Positions 25,383 through 34,515 of a stretch of 64,000 nt of DNA are shown piece after piece; positions within the stretch are counted from its first letter, which is position 1, and each line of letters starts with the position of its first letter. The notes under the pieces were generated by a model. It was not told the origin of the DNA. It searched no databases and saw only the letters and a list, made by a program, of their open reading frames with translations. Both the position numbers and the translations under genes were made by a program. The stretch lies in the NCBI GenBank assembly GCA_036502625.1, contig DASXYG010000061.1, forward strand, positions 1 to 64,000. Reading direction: 5' to 3'. This DNA is from DASXYG01 sp036502625. Its GTDB lineage: Bacteria > Actinomycetota > Actinomycetes > Streptosporangiales > Streptosporangiaceae.

Positions 25383-26645
25383 ATGACGGCAGTGCTGCTG
25401 CTGGGTGAGGTTCCGAGCACGGGTTATGTGGGCGGGGTCGCGGCCGAGCGTGTCATCCTCGGCCCGAATCCGCCCGCCGTACCCGCGTCGCGCTTCATCG
25501 CGCTCGCGGCCGACCGGCTGGCGAACCAGCGCGCGATCATCGCGCTCTACCCGTCCTGGCACCAGGGCGCCGCCAACCGGTTCATCCGTCTCGCCCGCGG
25601 CGTGCTGAACACCGACCGCATCGCCGGCCTCCCGCTGAGCCTGCCGCCCCTGGCACTGTCGCTGGTCGCCGACCAGCTCACCTACCTCGCGCCGTACGTC
25701 CCCGCCGGCCTCCTCGCCAGCCTGGCCACCCGGCTGCCCGACGAGATCATCGCCGGCGCGTGGGTCCGCAGCGTCGCCGGCCTGGAGCACATCGAGACGA
25801 AGATGGCCGACCACATCAGGTCGTACCTCCCCGGCTCGTTCATGGTCAGCGTCGCGCCGCGCCACGGCGTCCACCGCATCTCCGGCGGCCACCCGGTCGG
25901 CGCCATCGACCACCGCCCGCAGAACCCCATCCAGGTCCTGGCGACCCAGGTCGAGGGCGACACCGGCTGGTTCCAGCAGAAGCTGATGGGCGAGGTCCGC
26001 CCGTCCGTGGTGAAGTTCGTCAACGCGCAGCCGCTCTCGGCGAGCTACTGGGGCGTGAAGAAGTACGTCGAGTACGTCGCGTTCAGCGGCCACCCGGACG
26101 CCCTGTCCCGCCTGGTCAACAGCACCCGCACGCGTTCGTGCGCCTGGTGCGGCGAGCCCATCAGCGTCCGTACGTGCCCGTTCTGCAGCGCCACCCGCGA
26201 GCTCCTCGTCTCCCAGCCGGAGACCGAGACCGCGTACGGCACGCTCATCACCCACCCGGTGGAGCCCGAGCACGCGCCCCCCGCGCCGCCCGACCAGTTC
26301 CTCACCCCGCAGCCGCCGCCGTCCGCGCCCCTGCAGCAGCATCCGCAGCAGCCGCAGCAGCCACCGCCGCGTCCCGGCGCCCGCCCGGCTGAGGGGCCGC
26401 GCCCGGGCCAGGGGCCGCGCTCGGGCCCGCAGCGCCCGTCGGCGCAGACCGGCGACCGGCGTGTCGCCACATCCGCAGACCAGGCCGGCATCTACCGCGC
26501 GAATCCCAACCCGGGCACCGCGATGCCGCCCCGGAACGAGTCCGCCCGCCGCCCGCCGGCGAGCACCCCTCCCGCGAATCCGAGACCGGCGGCACCCTCC
26601 CCTGCGCCCCCTGACGTCTCCGACCCGAGAAATGGAGTGCTATGA
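25383..26645 (+). CDS. Unknown first gene of the Tad locus, zinc-ribbon and Pro-rich tail
   Basis: 420 residues. The N-terminal half (about 1-240) is an unrecognised alpha/beta domain (AVLLLGEVPSTGYVGG; VAPRHGVHRISGGHPVGAIDH). CAWCGEPISVRTCPFC (about residues 258-273) looks like a four-Cys zinc ribbon. The last 130 residues are Pro/Gln-rich and disordered. No signal peptide or membrane segment. It overlaps the CpaB-like gene by ATGA, so a cytoplasmic role in pilus assembly is likely. Weak GGTGG precedes ATG 25383; the frame is open further upstream without a better start. Confidence 0.75.
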   Translation: MTAVLLLGEVPSTGYVGGVAAERVILGPNPPAVPASRFIALAADRLANQRAIIALYPSWHQGAANRFIRLARGVLNTDRIAGLPLSLPPLALSLVADQLTYLAPYVPAGLLASLATRLPDEIIAGAWVRSVAGLEHIETKMADHIRSYLPGSFMVSVAPRHGVHRISGGHPVGAIDHRPQNPIQVLATQVEGDTGWFQQKLMGEVRPSVVKFVNAQPLSASYWGVKKYVEYVAFSGHPDALSRLVNSTRTRSCAWCGEPISVRTCPFCSATRELLVSQPETETAYGTLITHPVEPEHAPPAPPDQFLTPQPPPSAPLQQHPQQPQQPPPRPGARPAEGPRPGQGPRSGPQRPSAQTGDRRVATSADQAGIYRANPNPGTAMPPRNESARRPPASTPPANPRPAAPSPAPPDVSDPRNGVL

Positions 26646-27328
26646 ACCCCCGCCAGCGACGCGGAGTGCTGCTGATGGTCCTGGCGGCGATCGGCGCCGT
26701 TGCCGTCTTCATCGCCGTGATCGGATACGTCAACAAGATGGAGTCGGAGATCGGCGCCACCACCACCGTTCTCCAGCTCACCGCCGACGCGGAGCAGTAC
26801 CACCCGGTCAGCTCGTCCCAGGTGCGGGCGGTCCAGATGCCGACCAAGTACGTCTCGAGCCAGCAGGTCACGGACTTCTCCAAGATCGCCGGCCTGGTGC
26901 CGGCGACGAACCTGAAGGCCGGCTCGTTCGTCCAGTCGGACATGTTCACCACCGCCCCCGGCCTGAAGCCGGGCCAGCGCGAGGTCGTGCTGAACGCCTC
27001 GTCCGGCCTGAACCTCGACATCGGGAGCAAGGTCGACCTCATCGCCATCTGGCAGGGCAGCCAGCAGGGCGGCCCCGCCTGCGCCGAGCGGCTGCTGACC
27101 AACCAGCCGATCCTCTCCATCGACGCGGCGCCGCAGCAGAACGGCAAGGCCTCCGGCGGCGTGTCCGTGCACTTCGCGGTGACGGGCGCCCAAGCCCTGC
27201 ACCTCGACATGGTGCAGGCCGCGGCCAACTTCAACCTGAACCTCGTCGCGCCCGGCCAGGACGTCCCGCAGGTCATCAAGGCCTGGTGCCAGGGTGACAA
27301 GGCAGGCCGGAAGGACTACAAGGAATGA
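26642..27328 (+). CDS. CpaB/RcpC-like Flp pilus assembly protein
   Basis: 228 residues. A short cytoplasmic N-terminus, one transmembrane helix (about 8-30) and an SAF-type extracytoplasmic domain (VSSSQVRAVQMPTKYVSS, LVPATNLKAGSFV), then an RcpC-like region (GLKPGQREVVLNA, GSKVDLIAIW). In didermic bacteria CpaB/RcpC binds the secretin; here there is no secretin, and it may contact peptidoglycan. Start overlaps the preceding stop and its stop overlaps the next start. Confidence 0.85.
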   Translation: MNPRQRRGVLLMVLAAIGAVAVFIAVIGYVNKMESEIGATTTVLQLTADAEQYHPVSSSQVRAVQMPTKYVSSQQVTDFSKIAGLVPATNLKAGSFVQSDMFTTAPGLKPGQREVVLNASSGLNLDIGSKVDLIAIWQGSQQGGPACAERLLTNQPILSIDAAPQQNGKASGGVSVHFAVTGAQALHLDMVQAAANFNLNLVAPGQDVPQVIKAWCQGDKAGRKDYKE

Positions 27329-28932
27329 CCTACCGCGTAGTCCTCCTCGTCGCCGACAGCGACCTCGCCACCTCGCTGCACGTCCGGTTCCAGGAGATGG
27401 CCGACTACGCCGTGATCGGAAGCGAGACCACGAGCGGCGACCTCTACGCCTTCGTCGGGTCCGACCCCGACATCGACGCGGTGCTCATCCACGACGGCAT
27501 CGAGTCGCCGTCGCTCATGGAGGTCACCCGCGAGCTGATCCAGCGGCAGCCGCACGTAGCGGTCATCTGGCTGTCCAGCTACGCGGGCAACGAGATCCTC
27601 GCGGAGGCGATGGAGGCGGGCGCGCGCGGCGTGCTCAGCCAAGACGCCTCCGTCGAGGAGCTCACGTCCCGCATCGCCATCGCCGCCGACTGGTCCCGTA
27701 CGATGCGCCGCCGCATGGACTCCCCGGGTGAGAACCCCATGGGCGGCCAGCGCGGCACCGTCGTGTCCGTCGTCGGCGCCAAGGGCGGCACCGGCTCCAC
27801 CACCCTGGCCGTCCACCTGGCGATGGCCACCGTCGCCGCGCGCCGCAGCGTCTGCCTGGTCGACCTCGACCTCCAGACCGGCGACATCCCGACGTACCTC
27901 GACGTCACGCACCGCCGCAGCATGGTGGACCTCGTCGAGGTCGCCGACAGCATCGACGCCGCGATCCTCGCCGACACGATCTACGTCCACCCCGCCGGCC
28001 TGCACGTCCTGCTCGCGCCGGAAGAGGGCGAGCGCGGCGAGGACGTCAACGCCCGTGTCATCCGCCAGGTCCTCGGCACGCTCCGCACCCGCTACGAGGT
28101 CGTCATCGTCGACTGCGGGTCGTACATGACCGATGCCACCGCCATGGCGGTCGAGGCGGCCGACAAGGTGCTCGTGACGGCCACGCCCGACCTGCCCGCG
28201 CTGCGCGCCGCCAAGCGGATCGCCAAGATGTGGGTCCGGCTGCAGGTCCGCAAGGAGGACGAGCTCAACCTCGTCCTGGTCAAGCAGAACCGCCGCAACG
28301 AGATCCAGCCCGACTTCGCCGCCAAGATCAGCGGCCTGTCGCTGCTGCGCGCCACGGTCCCGGCGACGTTCCGCTCGCTGGAGACCGCCGCCAACACCGG
28401 CTCCCCGAGCGACGTCGACGACAACGAGTTCCGCCGCAGCGTCGGCCAGGTCGCCATGGAGATCGGCCTGGTCAACGGCGGGTCGCCGAAGGGCAGGGCG
28501 TCGCCGAAGAAGCGCGTACGCGACGACTCGGGGAACCTCTTCATCGAGTTCCTCGGAATCTGGCCGCTGATCCTCTTCATCGCCCTGGTCATGTGGCAGA
28601 TGGTGATGATCGGCATGACCCAGATGTACGCCTCGCACGCGGCCACGGAGGCGGCCCGCAACGCGGCCGTGCTCGGCGAGTCCCCCAAGTGGTGCCCGCA
28701 GCCGAAGAAGCCGCCGGTGATCTGCTCGACCTGGCAGACCATCAAGGACCGCTCGCTGGCGCGGATCTCGACGCCGTGGGATGACAAGAACACCTTCTAC
28801 CTCCGCCTGACCGGCACGAACAACTACGCGGTGACCGGGGTGCGGGTGCCGATGGTGCTGCCCGGTCTTCAGTCCCCGTGGCAGCTCAACGCCCGCGCGA
28901 AGATCGTCAGCGAACGCGACGGATCGTCATGA
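27325..28932 (+). CDS. TadZ/CpaE ATPase fused to a TadE-type pseudopilin
   Basis: 535 residues in one open frame. Residues 1-130 form a receiver-like domain (VVLLVADSDLATSL). Residues about 140-385 form a ParA/MinD-like ATPase with the TadZ-type loop GAKGGTGSTT and VCLVDLDLQTGD. After a basic linker (PKKRVRDD), residues 400-435 match a TadE prepilin signal: SGNLFIEFLGIWP, with G403, E408 at +5 and F409 at +6, then a hydrophobic helix and an extracytoplasmic domain with two Cys. No stop or plausible start separates the halves. Prepilin-peptidase cleavage after G403 would release both parts; that is inference. Confidence 0.85.
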   Translation: MTYRVVLLVADSDLATSLHVRFQEMADYAVIGSETTSGDLYAFVGSDPDIDAVLIHDGIESPSLMEVTRELIQRQPHVAVIWLSSYAGNEILAEAMEAGARGVLSQDASVEELTSRIAIAADWSRTMRRRMDSPGENPMGGQRGTVVSVVGAKGGTGSTTLAVHLAMATVAARRSVCLVDLDLQTGDIPTYLDVTHRRSMVDLVEVADSIDAAILADTIYVHPAGLHVLLAPEEGERGEDVNARVIRQVLGTLRTRYEVVIVDCGSYMTDATAMAVEAADKVLVTATPDLPALRAAKRIAKMWVRLQVRKEDELNLVLVKQNRRNEIQPDFAAKISGLSLLRATVPATFRSLETAANTGSPSDVDDNEFRRSVGQVAMEIGLVNGGSPKGRASPKKRVRDDSGNLFIEFLGIWPLILFIALVMWQMVMIGMTQMYASHAATEAARNAAVLGESPKWCPQPKKPPVICSTWQTIKDRSLARISTPWDDKNTFYLRLTGTNNYAVTGVRVPMVLPGLQSPWQLNARAKIVSERDGSS

Positions 28933-29366
28933 CCGCCCGCTGCCCCGTTCGCGCGCGCCCTGGCCGGCGCGCCGGCTCGCGTACCCGTGAGGGCGGCCAG
29001 GCGATCATCCAGTACCTCGGCATCCTCCCGTTCGTCCTGCTCTTCATCTTCCTGGTCGCCGAGGCGTACGCCTCCGTGCAGACCATCGAGACGGTGACGA
29101 ACGCGGCACGCACCGGCGCCCGCGAGGCCAGCCAGCACCACGACATCTCCCGGTGCGGCCCGGCCGCGCTCGGCACCCTGCCCGCCAGCCTGACCGACAA
29201 GGAGACCGGCAGCGCGGAACCCACTGCGGGGCCACGCGTCCGCGCCTGGGGTGTTCAGGAAGCGAACGGCGCGATGGCCTGTCACGTGACGGCCAAGGTG
29301 CCGCTTTTCACGCGGATCGTTCCCTTCGATTACACGGTGGTTCGCACCGTGCGGATGCCGGGGTGA
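28929..29366 (+). CDS. TadE/TadF-like minor pseudopilin
   Basis: 145 residues. A basic leader of about 23 residues ends in EGGQAIIQYLGILP, a prepilin-type site with cleavage expected after Gly, but with Gln at +5 where Glu is usual. A hydrophobic helix (FVLLFIFLVAEAYA) and an extracytoplasmic domain with two Cys follow. ATG 28929 overlaps the stop of the fusion gene, so the two pseudopilins are translationally coupled. A TadA gene follows 4 nt later. Confidence 0.85.
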   Translation: MTARCPVRARPGRRAGSRTREGGQAIIQYLGILPFVLLFIFLVAEAYASVQTIETVTNAARTGAREASQHHDISRCGPAALGTLPASLTDKETGSAEPTAGPRVRAWGVQEANGAMACHVTAKVPLFTRIVPFDYTVVRTVRMPG

Positions 29367-29370
29367 AGTG

Positions 29371-30702
29371 ATGGGCCTCAAGGACCGATTGGCCGACGAC
29401 CGCGGGTCCGAGCAGCGGGTGCAGCGCACCGACGTCGCGCGCTGGCGGCAGCGCCTGCTCGAGGACATCAACCTCGACGACCTCGCCGCGCTCGACACCA
29501 CGCAGCGGCGCGCCCGGCTGGAGAAGGTCGCCAGCCACATCCTGACCCGCGAGGGCCCCGTGCTCTCCGCGCGGGAACGTGCCATCCTCGTCCGCCGCAT
29601 CGTCGACGAGGCGCTCGGGCTCGGCGTACTCGAACCGCTCCTGGCCGACGACACCATCACCGAGATCATGGTCAACGGGCCCGACGACGTCTTCGTCGAG
29701 CGCGGCGGCCTGCTCCAGCGCATCGACACGACGTTCGCCAGCGAGGACCAGCTCTACCAGACCATCGACCGCATCGTCTCCCAGGTGAACCGCCGGGTGG
29801 ACGAATCGAGCCCGATGGTCGACGCCCGCCTGCCCACCGGCGAGCGCGTCAACGTGATCATCCCGCCGCTCTCGCTGAACGGCCCGGTGCTCACGATCCG
29901 CCGGTTCCCGCGCGCGTACCAGCTCGAGCAGCTCGTCCGCATGGGCAGCCTCGACGAAGCGACGGGCCTGCTGCTCACCGAGCTCGTCCGGGCCAGGTTC
30001 AACATCGTCGTCTCCGGCGGCACCGGCACCGGCAAGACGACCTTCCTGAACGCCCTGTCCGGGTTCGTGCCGCCGAGCGAGCGGATCGTCACCATCGAGG
30101 ACTCCGCGGAACTGCAGCTCATGCAGGACCACGTGATCTCCCTGGAGTCCCGTCCGCCGAACGTCGAGGGCAAGGGCCAGGTCATCATCCGCGACCTGGT
30201 CCGCAACGCGCTGCGCATGCGCCCCGACCGCATCATCGTCGGTGAGGTCCGCGGCGGCGAGACGCTCGACATGCTCCAGGCCATGAACACCGGCCACGAC
30301 GGCTCGCTGGTGACGGTGCACTCCAACTCCGCCGACGACGCGATCTACCGGCTGGAGACCCTCGCCTCGATGAGCGAGGTCAAGATCCCGTACGAAGCGG
30401 TGCGCGACCAGATCAACAACGCGATCGACGTGATCGTGCACCTCAGCCGCGGCTCGGACGGCTCTCGCCGGGTGGGCGAGATCGCGGTGGTCTCGTCGCA
30501 GCGCAGAGAGGCCTTCAAGCTGCACAGCGTGATGGACTTCGTGGCCGATCCGCTCGACCAGGACCGCGTCGTCCGCGGCCGGTTCCGCCACCACGCCCTA
30601 CCGCCGCACGTCTTCAAGCGGCTGACCGACGCGGGTGAGGTCCCCCCGGCGGACTTCGTCAAGCACGCGGACTCCGCGGCGCAGATCAGGGAGGTCTCGT
30701 GA
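29371..30702 (+). CDS. tadA: Flp pilus assembly ATPase TadA/CpaF
   Basis: 443 residues, the secretion ATPase driving Flp pilin polymerisation. It has the N-terminal domain (LGVLEPLLADDTITEIMVNG), Walker A GGTGTGKTT (about 215-223), Asp box TIEDSAELQL, Walker B RIIVGEVRGGE and the His box HDGSLVTVHSNS. GTG 29368 directly before ATG 29371 is an alternative start. It overlaps tadB by 4 nt. Confidence 0.96.
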   Translation: MGLKDRLADDRGSEQRVQRTDVARWRQRLLEDINLDDLAALDTTQRRARLEKVASHILTREGPVLSARERAILVRRIVDEALGLGVLEPLLADDTITEIMVNGPDDVFVERGGLLQRIDTTFASEDQLYQTIDRIVSQVNRRVDESSPMVDARLPTGERVNVIIPPLSLNGPVLTIRRFPRAYQLEQLVRMGSLDEATGLLLTELVRARFNIVVSGGTGTGKTTFLNALSGFVPPSERIVTIEDSAELQLMQDHVISLESRPPNVEGKGQVIIRDLVRNALRMRPDRIIVGEVRGGETLDMLQAMNTGHDGSLVTVHSNSADDAIYRLETLASMSEVKIPYEAVRDQINNAIDVIVHLSRGSDGSRRVGEIAVVSSQRREAFKLHSVMDFVADPLDQDRVVRGRFRHHALPPHVFKRLTDAGEVPPADFVKHADSAAQIREVS

Positions 30703-31625
30703 TCTACTACGCGATCGTTCTCGGCCTGCTGTTCTGCCTCGCGGCCGGGGTGATCGGTGTCTACACGTTCGCGACCGGCGCCGACCGGCAGCGGGCGATC
30801 ATCGCGCGCAGCGTGCTGAACGAGTCGGAACGGCGTGCGAACAACACGTTCGTCCGGCTCGACGGCTGGCTGCGCCGTACGGACATCGGCCGCTGGGTGG
30901 AGCGGCGCCTGCTCGGCGCCGGGGTCCAGGTCCGCATTTCGGTCTTCCTCAGCCTGATGATCGTCTCGGCGGCGCTCGCGATCGTCCTCATCACCGAGCT
31001 GCTCTCGCCCGTGATGGGCGGGCTCGCGGCCGTCGGCGTCGGCTTCTCCTTCTTCGCCTACCTCAGCCGCAAGCAGAACCGGCGCAGCGAGGCGTTCATC
31101 GGCCAGCTACCCGAGCTCGCCCGCGTGCTGTCCAACGCCGCGGCCGCCGGCCTGGCGATCCGCGTCGCGATCGGCATGGCGGCGGAGGAGATGAGCGAGC
31201 CGGCCTCGACCGAGCTGCGGCGTACGGCCGACGCGCTCGCGTTCGGGAAGAGCTTCGAGAACGCCCTCACCGAACTGCGCGACCGGCTGCCGTCACGCGA
31301 GCTCGCCGTCCTGGTGAGCACGCTGATGATCTCCACGCGTTCCGGCGGCGCGGTCGTAACGGCGCTCCGCAACATCTCCACAACGCTCGAGGAGCGCAAG
31401 GAGACCCGGCGCGAGGTGAAGACGATCATGGGTGAGGCCGTCGTCACCGCGTGGGGTGTGATCGTGATGGCCATCGGCACCATGCTCCTGATGAACGCCA
31501 TCGAGCCCGGCGCGGTCGCCCGCATGACCAGCAGCCCCATCGGGCTGATCGTCCTCGGCATCGTCATCGTTCTGTGCAGTGCCGCGGTGCTCATCATCCG
31601 GCGGATCACGAGGATTGATATCTGA
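30699..31625 (+). CDS. tadB: Flp pilus inner-membrane platform protein TadB
   Basis: 308 residues. One N-terminal transmembrane helix, two helices near 85-125, a T2SSF cytoplasmic domain (FIGQLPELARVLSNAAAAGLAIRVAI; LPSRELAVLVSTLMIS) and two C-terminal helices, the usual TadB order. GTG 30699 overlaps the tadA stop. With TadC it forms the platform on which TadA acts. Confidence 0.92.
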   Translation: MIYYAIVLGLLFCLAAGVIGVYTFATGADRQRAIIARSVLNESERRANNTFVRLDGWLRRTDIGRWVERRLLGAGVQVRISVFLSLMIVSAALAIVLITELLSPVMGGLAAVGVGFSFFAYLSRKQNRRSEAFIGQLPELARVLSNAAAAGLAIRVAIGMAAEEMSEPASTELRRTADALAFGKSFENALTELRDRLPSRELAVLVSTLMISTRSGGAVVTALRNISTTLEERKETRREVKTIMGEAVVTAWGVIVMAIGTMLLMNAIEPGAVARMTSSPIGLIVLGIVIVLCSAAVLIIRRITRIDI

Positions 31626-32518
31626 TGATCATGACCATGACGATCGGCATCGCCGCCGCCCTGTGCATCGTCGTCCTGGTGCTCGGCTATCACCTCTACA
31701 CCGCCGAGCGCGAGTCGCGGAACGCCGTGGCGTTCGCGCAGGCGCCGAAGAAGAAGGTCGACGAGGGCTTCATCCTCTACCGGATCACCGAGCTGATCGG
31801 CGCCCCGTTCGGTCCCGCGGTGTACCGCTCGCTCAGCCCGAAATGGCGGAACTCCATCCAGCGCCGCATCACCGCCGCCGGAATCAGCAACCTGACGCTG
31901 GAGCGCTACGCCCGCCGCCGCGCGGGCGAGGTGCTGCTGTTCGGCATCATCGGGCTCCTCGCGCTGCCCCGGCAGTTCATGCTCGGCGCGCTCTGCATCG
32001 CCGTCGGCCTGGTGATGTCCGACGTCGTGCTGTTCATCGAGGCGCGCACCCGTCAGGACAAGATCCAGCAGATGCTCCCCGACTTCCTTGACGTCCTGAC
32101 CGTCACGGTCAGCGCGGGCCTGGGATTCCGCAACGCGATCAGCCGCGTCTGCGCGAGCATGCCCGGTCCGCTGTCGGACGAGCTGAACATCGTGCTGCGC
32201 CAGATGGAGCTCGGCGTCAGCCGCCGTGAGGCCTTCGAGGACCTGCGGCGGCGCAACTCCTCCGAAGCCGTCGCCCAGTTCGTGACCGCGCTCCTGCAGG
32301 CGGAGGAGTTCGGCTCGCCGCTGTCCCAGGCCCTCATCGAGATCAGCACCGACATGCGGCGTTCGGCGGCGCAGTGGGCGCGGCGCAAGGCCCAGCGGAC
32401 CACCCCGCAGGTCACCGGCGTCACGACCGCGACCATGCTGCCGTCGATGCTGCTCCTCATCACGGCGCTGATGTACTACGGGATGGGGGCGAACCTTGGC
32501 TCGGTCTTCGGCTCCTGA
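31625..32518 (+). CDS. tadC: Flp pilus inner-membrane platform protein TadC
   Basis: 297 residues with an N-terminal transmembrane helix, a central helix pair (about 98-135) and the T2SSF domain (MLPDFLDVLTVTVSAGLGFRNAI; ELGVSRREAFEDLRRRN), ending in a transmembrane segment (MLPSMLLLITALMYYGMG). ATG 31625 shares one base with the tadB stop. The last 23 nt overlap the histidine kinase gene. Confidence 0.92.
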   Translation: MIMTMTIGIAAALCIVVLVLGYHLYTAERESRNAVAFAQAPKKKVDEGFILYRITELIGAPFGPAVYRSLSPKWRNSIQRRITAAGISNLTLERYARRRAGEVLLFGIIGLLALPRQFMLGALCIAVGLVMSDVVLFIEARTRQDKIQQMLPDFLDVLTVTVSAGLGFRNAISRVCASMPGPLSDELNIVLRQMELGVSRREAFEDLRRRNSSEAVAQFVTALLQAEEFGSPLSQALIEISTDMRRSAAQWARRKAQRTTPQVTGVTTATMLPSMLLLITALMYYGMGANLGSVFGS

Positions 32519-33767
32519 CCCACCCTCCGGGCTCGGCACCATCGACCGCATCGGCGCGGTGTTCCGGCTGCTCTTCCAGGTCCGCATGCTGCTGACCGCG
32601 ACGACCCTGCTGGTCCTCCCGACCGGCCAGCTCACGGTGACGTCGCTCATCATGATCGCCGGCCTGTCCCTGCTCTACTGGCTGGCCGCGCGCTACTGGC
32701 GGCGCATCCTCCCCCGGCTCTTCAAGCATCCGATCCTGACCGGCGTCGACGTCTTCATCGCGTTCGGCGTGCTGTCGCTCCAGGGCCCGCTCGGCACGTT
32801 CTTCCTGTCGACCGTGGTCGCGTCCGCGATCGGCGGCCTGCTGTTCCGCGTCCGCGGAATCGTGCTGCTGTCCGCCGCGCAGATCGCCTGCTACCTGGCC
32901 GCGATCGGCTACTACGTCACGCTGCACCACCTGGCTCCCGGGTCGCTCGTCACGTTCCAGACGATGATCGGCCAGCCCGCGTACTACCCGATCGTCGGCA
33001 TGTGCGGCTACCTCCTGCGCCGCATGTTCGACCAGCAGGAGGCCATCGACGCCGCCCGCATCCACGCCGAGACCGACTCCGCCGCCGCCGACGAGCGCGC
33101 CCGCCTGGCCCGCGAGATGCACGACTCCCTGGCCAAGACCCTGCGCGGCATCGCGATGTCCGCCAAGGCGCTGCCGCTGTGGGTCCGCAAGTCCCCCGAG
33201 CGCGCGACCACCGAGGCGGAACGGATCGCCACGGCCGCCGAGGTCGCGTCGCGCGAGGCCCGCGAGCTGATCGCCGACCTCCGCGAGGACCAGACCGTCC
33301 GGTCGCTTGACGCCACCGTGCGCGACGTCGCCGAGCGGTGGTCCACCGCGTCCGGCTGCGACGTCGCGCTCGACCTCAGCGCGTCCGCGGAGCTGCCGCT
33401 GATGGCGCGGTACGAGCTCACCGCGATCGTCAAGGAGGCGCTCACCAACATCGAGCGGCACGCCGGGGCCGGCCGGGTCGAGATCCGGCTCACGCCCATT
33501 CCGCGCGGGCTCGAAATGGCCATTCACGACGACGGCGCCGGCTTCGGGCAGGCCATCGCGGGCGACGACTGGCTCGACGTCCTCGCCCGCGACGGCCACT
33601 ACGGCGTCGTCGGCATGTACGAACGTGCCAAGCGCGCCGGCGCGGAGCTCACCTTGGCTTCCGTTCCGGGGCAGGGCACCACGATCACCGTGTCGTTCGC
33701 GTCCGACGCGACGGCGAAAGCCGACGCGCACGCCCCCGACGACCGGCAACCAGCGGAGGCAGGATGA
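32496..33767 (+). CDS. Membrane sensor histidine kinase (HisKA_3 type)
   Basis: 423 residues from TTG 32496, inside the tadC 3' end, after GGGGGCG. Four to five transmembrane helices (about 25-155) form a sensor without a large extracellular loop. The dimerisation helix has LAREMHDSLAKTLRGIAM with the phospho-His, and the ATPase domain has ALTNIERHAGAG (N box), DDGAGFG and GQGTTITVSF. The short Pro/Asp tail is disordered. It pairs with the overlapping response regulator and probably senses the membrane or pilus state to control the Tad genes. Confidence 0.92.
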   Translation: MARSSAPDPPSGLGTIDRIGAVFRLLFQVRMLLTATTLLVLPTGQLTVTSLIMIAGLSLLYWLAARYWRRILPRLFKHPILTGVDVFIAFGVLSLQGPLGTFFLSTVVASAIGGLLFRVRGIVLLSAAQIACYLAAIGYYVTLHHLAPGSLVTFQTMIGQPAYYPIVGMCGYLLRRMFDQQEAIDAARIHAETDSAAADERARLAREMHDSLAKTLRGIAMSAKALPLWVRKSPERATTEAERIATAAEVASREARELIADLREDQTVRSLDATVRDVAERWSTASGCDVALDLSASAELPLMARYELTAIVKEALTNIERHAGAGRVEIRLTPIPRGLEMAIHDDGAGFGQAIAGDDWLDVLARDGHYGVVGMYERAKRAGAELTLASVPGQGTTITVSFASDATAKADAHAPDDRQPAEAG

Positions 33768-34492
33768 CCGAAACGCCGGCGAACACTGGTCGCGACGACG
33801 CCGCCGCGATCCGCATCATGGTCGTGGACGACAACCCGGTCGTCCGCTCCGGCCTCATCGCGCTGCTGGAGCTCGGCGACGACATCGAGATCGTCGGCGA
33901 GGCGGGCGACGGTCGGCGCGCCGTGGAGCTCGCCGAGCGCTTGCGGCCCGACATCGTCCTGCTCGACGTCCGGATGCCCCTGGTCGACGGCGTGGAGGCC
34001 TCCGGTCAGCTCAGCCGGCTGACCCGCGTCCTGATGCTCACCTACACCGAGGACGCCGATGTGGTGCGCTCGGCGATCCGCAACGGCGCCTCCGGCTACC
34101 TGGTGCACGGCACGTTCGACACCGACGAGCTCCTCAAGGCCATCAGGGACACCGTGGGCGGCACCGCCAACCCCCTGTCCGCCGTGGCCGTCAGCGCCGT
34201 TCTGGACGGCGTGCGCAGCGCCCCGCCGCCCGGTACCACCACCGGGCCGCCGGACCTCATGCTGCTGCGCGCGAAGTACGCCCTGTCGGCGCGCGAGGCC
34301 GAGATCATGGAGCGCATCGCGAAAGGCCAGACCAACACGGCCATCGCGGAGACGCTCTTCCTGTCCGAGAAGACCGTGAAGAACCACATCAACCGCATCT
34401 ACGCCAAGCTCGCCGTCAGCTCCCGCGCCGCCGCCATCTCCGTATGGCTCGGCACCGCCGAGGGCGACGACGGCCTGCCGGTGACCCGATGA
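33764..34492 (+). CDS. NarL/LuxR-type response regulator with altered receiver
   Basis: 242 residues. The receiver has the acidic pocket (VVDDNP), the phospho-acceptor in VLLDVRMP and Thr in LMLTYTED, but the invariant Lys of the G-YLLKD motif is His (GYLVHG). The LuxR helix-turn-helix is ALSAREAEIMERIAKGQTN...LFLSEKTVKNHINRIYAKL. ATG 33764 overlaps the kinase stop (ATGA). A terminator follows, so kinase and regulator are the last genes of the long Tad operon. The flp pilin gene just downstream is an obvious candidate target. Confidence 0.92.
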   Translation: MTETPANTGRDDAAAIRIMVVDDNPVVRSGLIALLELGDDIEIVGEAGDGRRAVELAERLRPDIVLLDVRMPLVDGVEASGQLSRLTRVLMLTYTEDADVVRSAIRNGASGYLVHGTFDTDELLKAIRDTVGGTANPLSAVAVSAVLDGVRSAPPPGTTTGPPDLMLLRAKYALSAREAEIMERIAKGQTNTAIAETLFLSEKTVKNHINRIYAKLAVSSRAAAISVWLGTAEGDDGLPVTR

Positions 34493-34515
34493 ACAGCCCG
34501 GCATTAACGCCCGAA

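Noticed and set aside
27325..28932. Reading the TadZ-TadE frame as two genes
   Set aside because: No stop lies between the domains, and the only in-frame ATG near the junction (28456) is within the TadZ C-terminal helix without a ribosome site.
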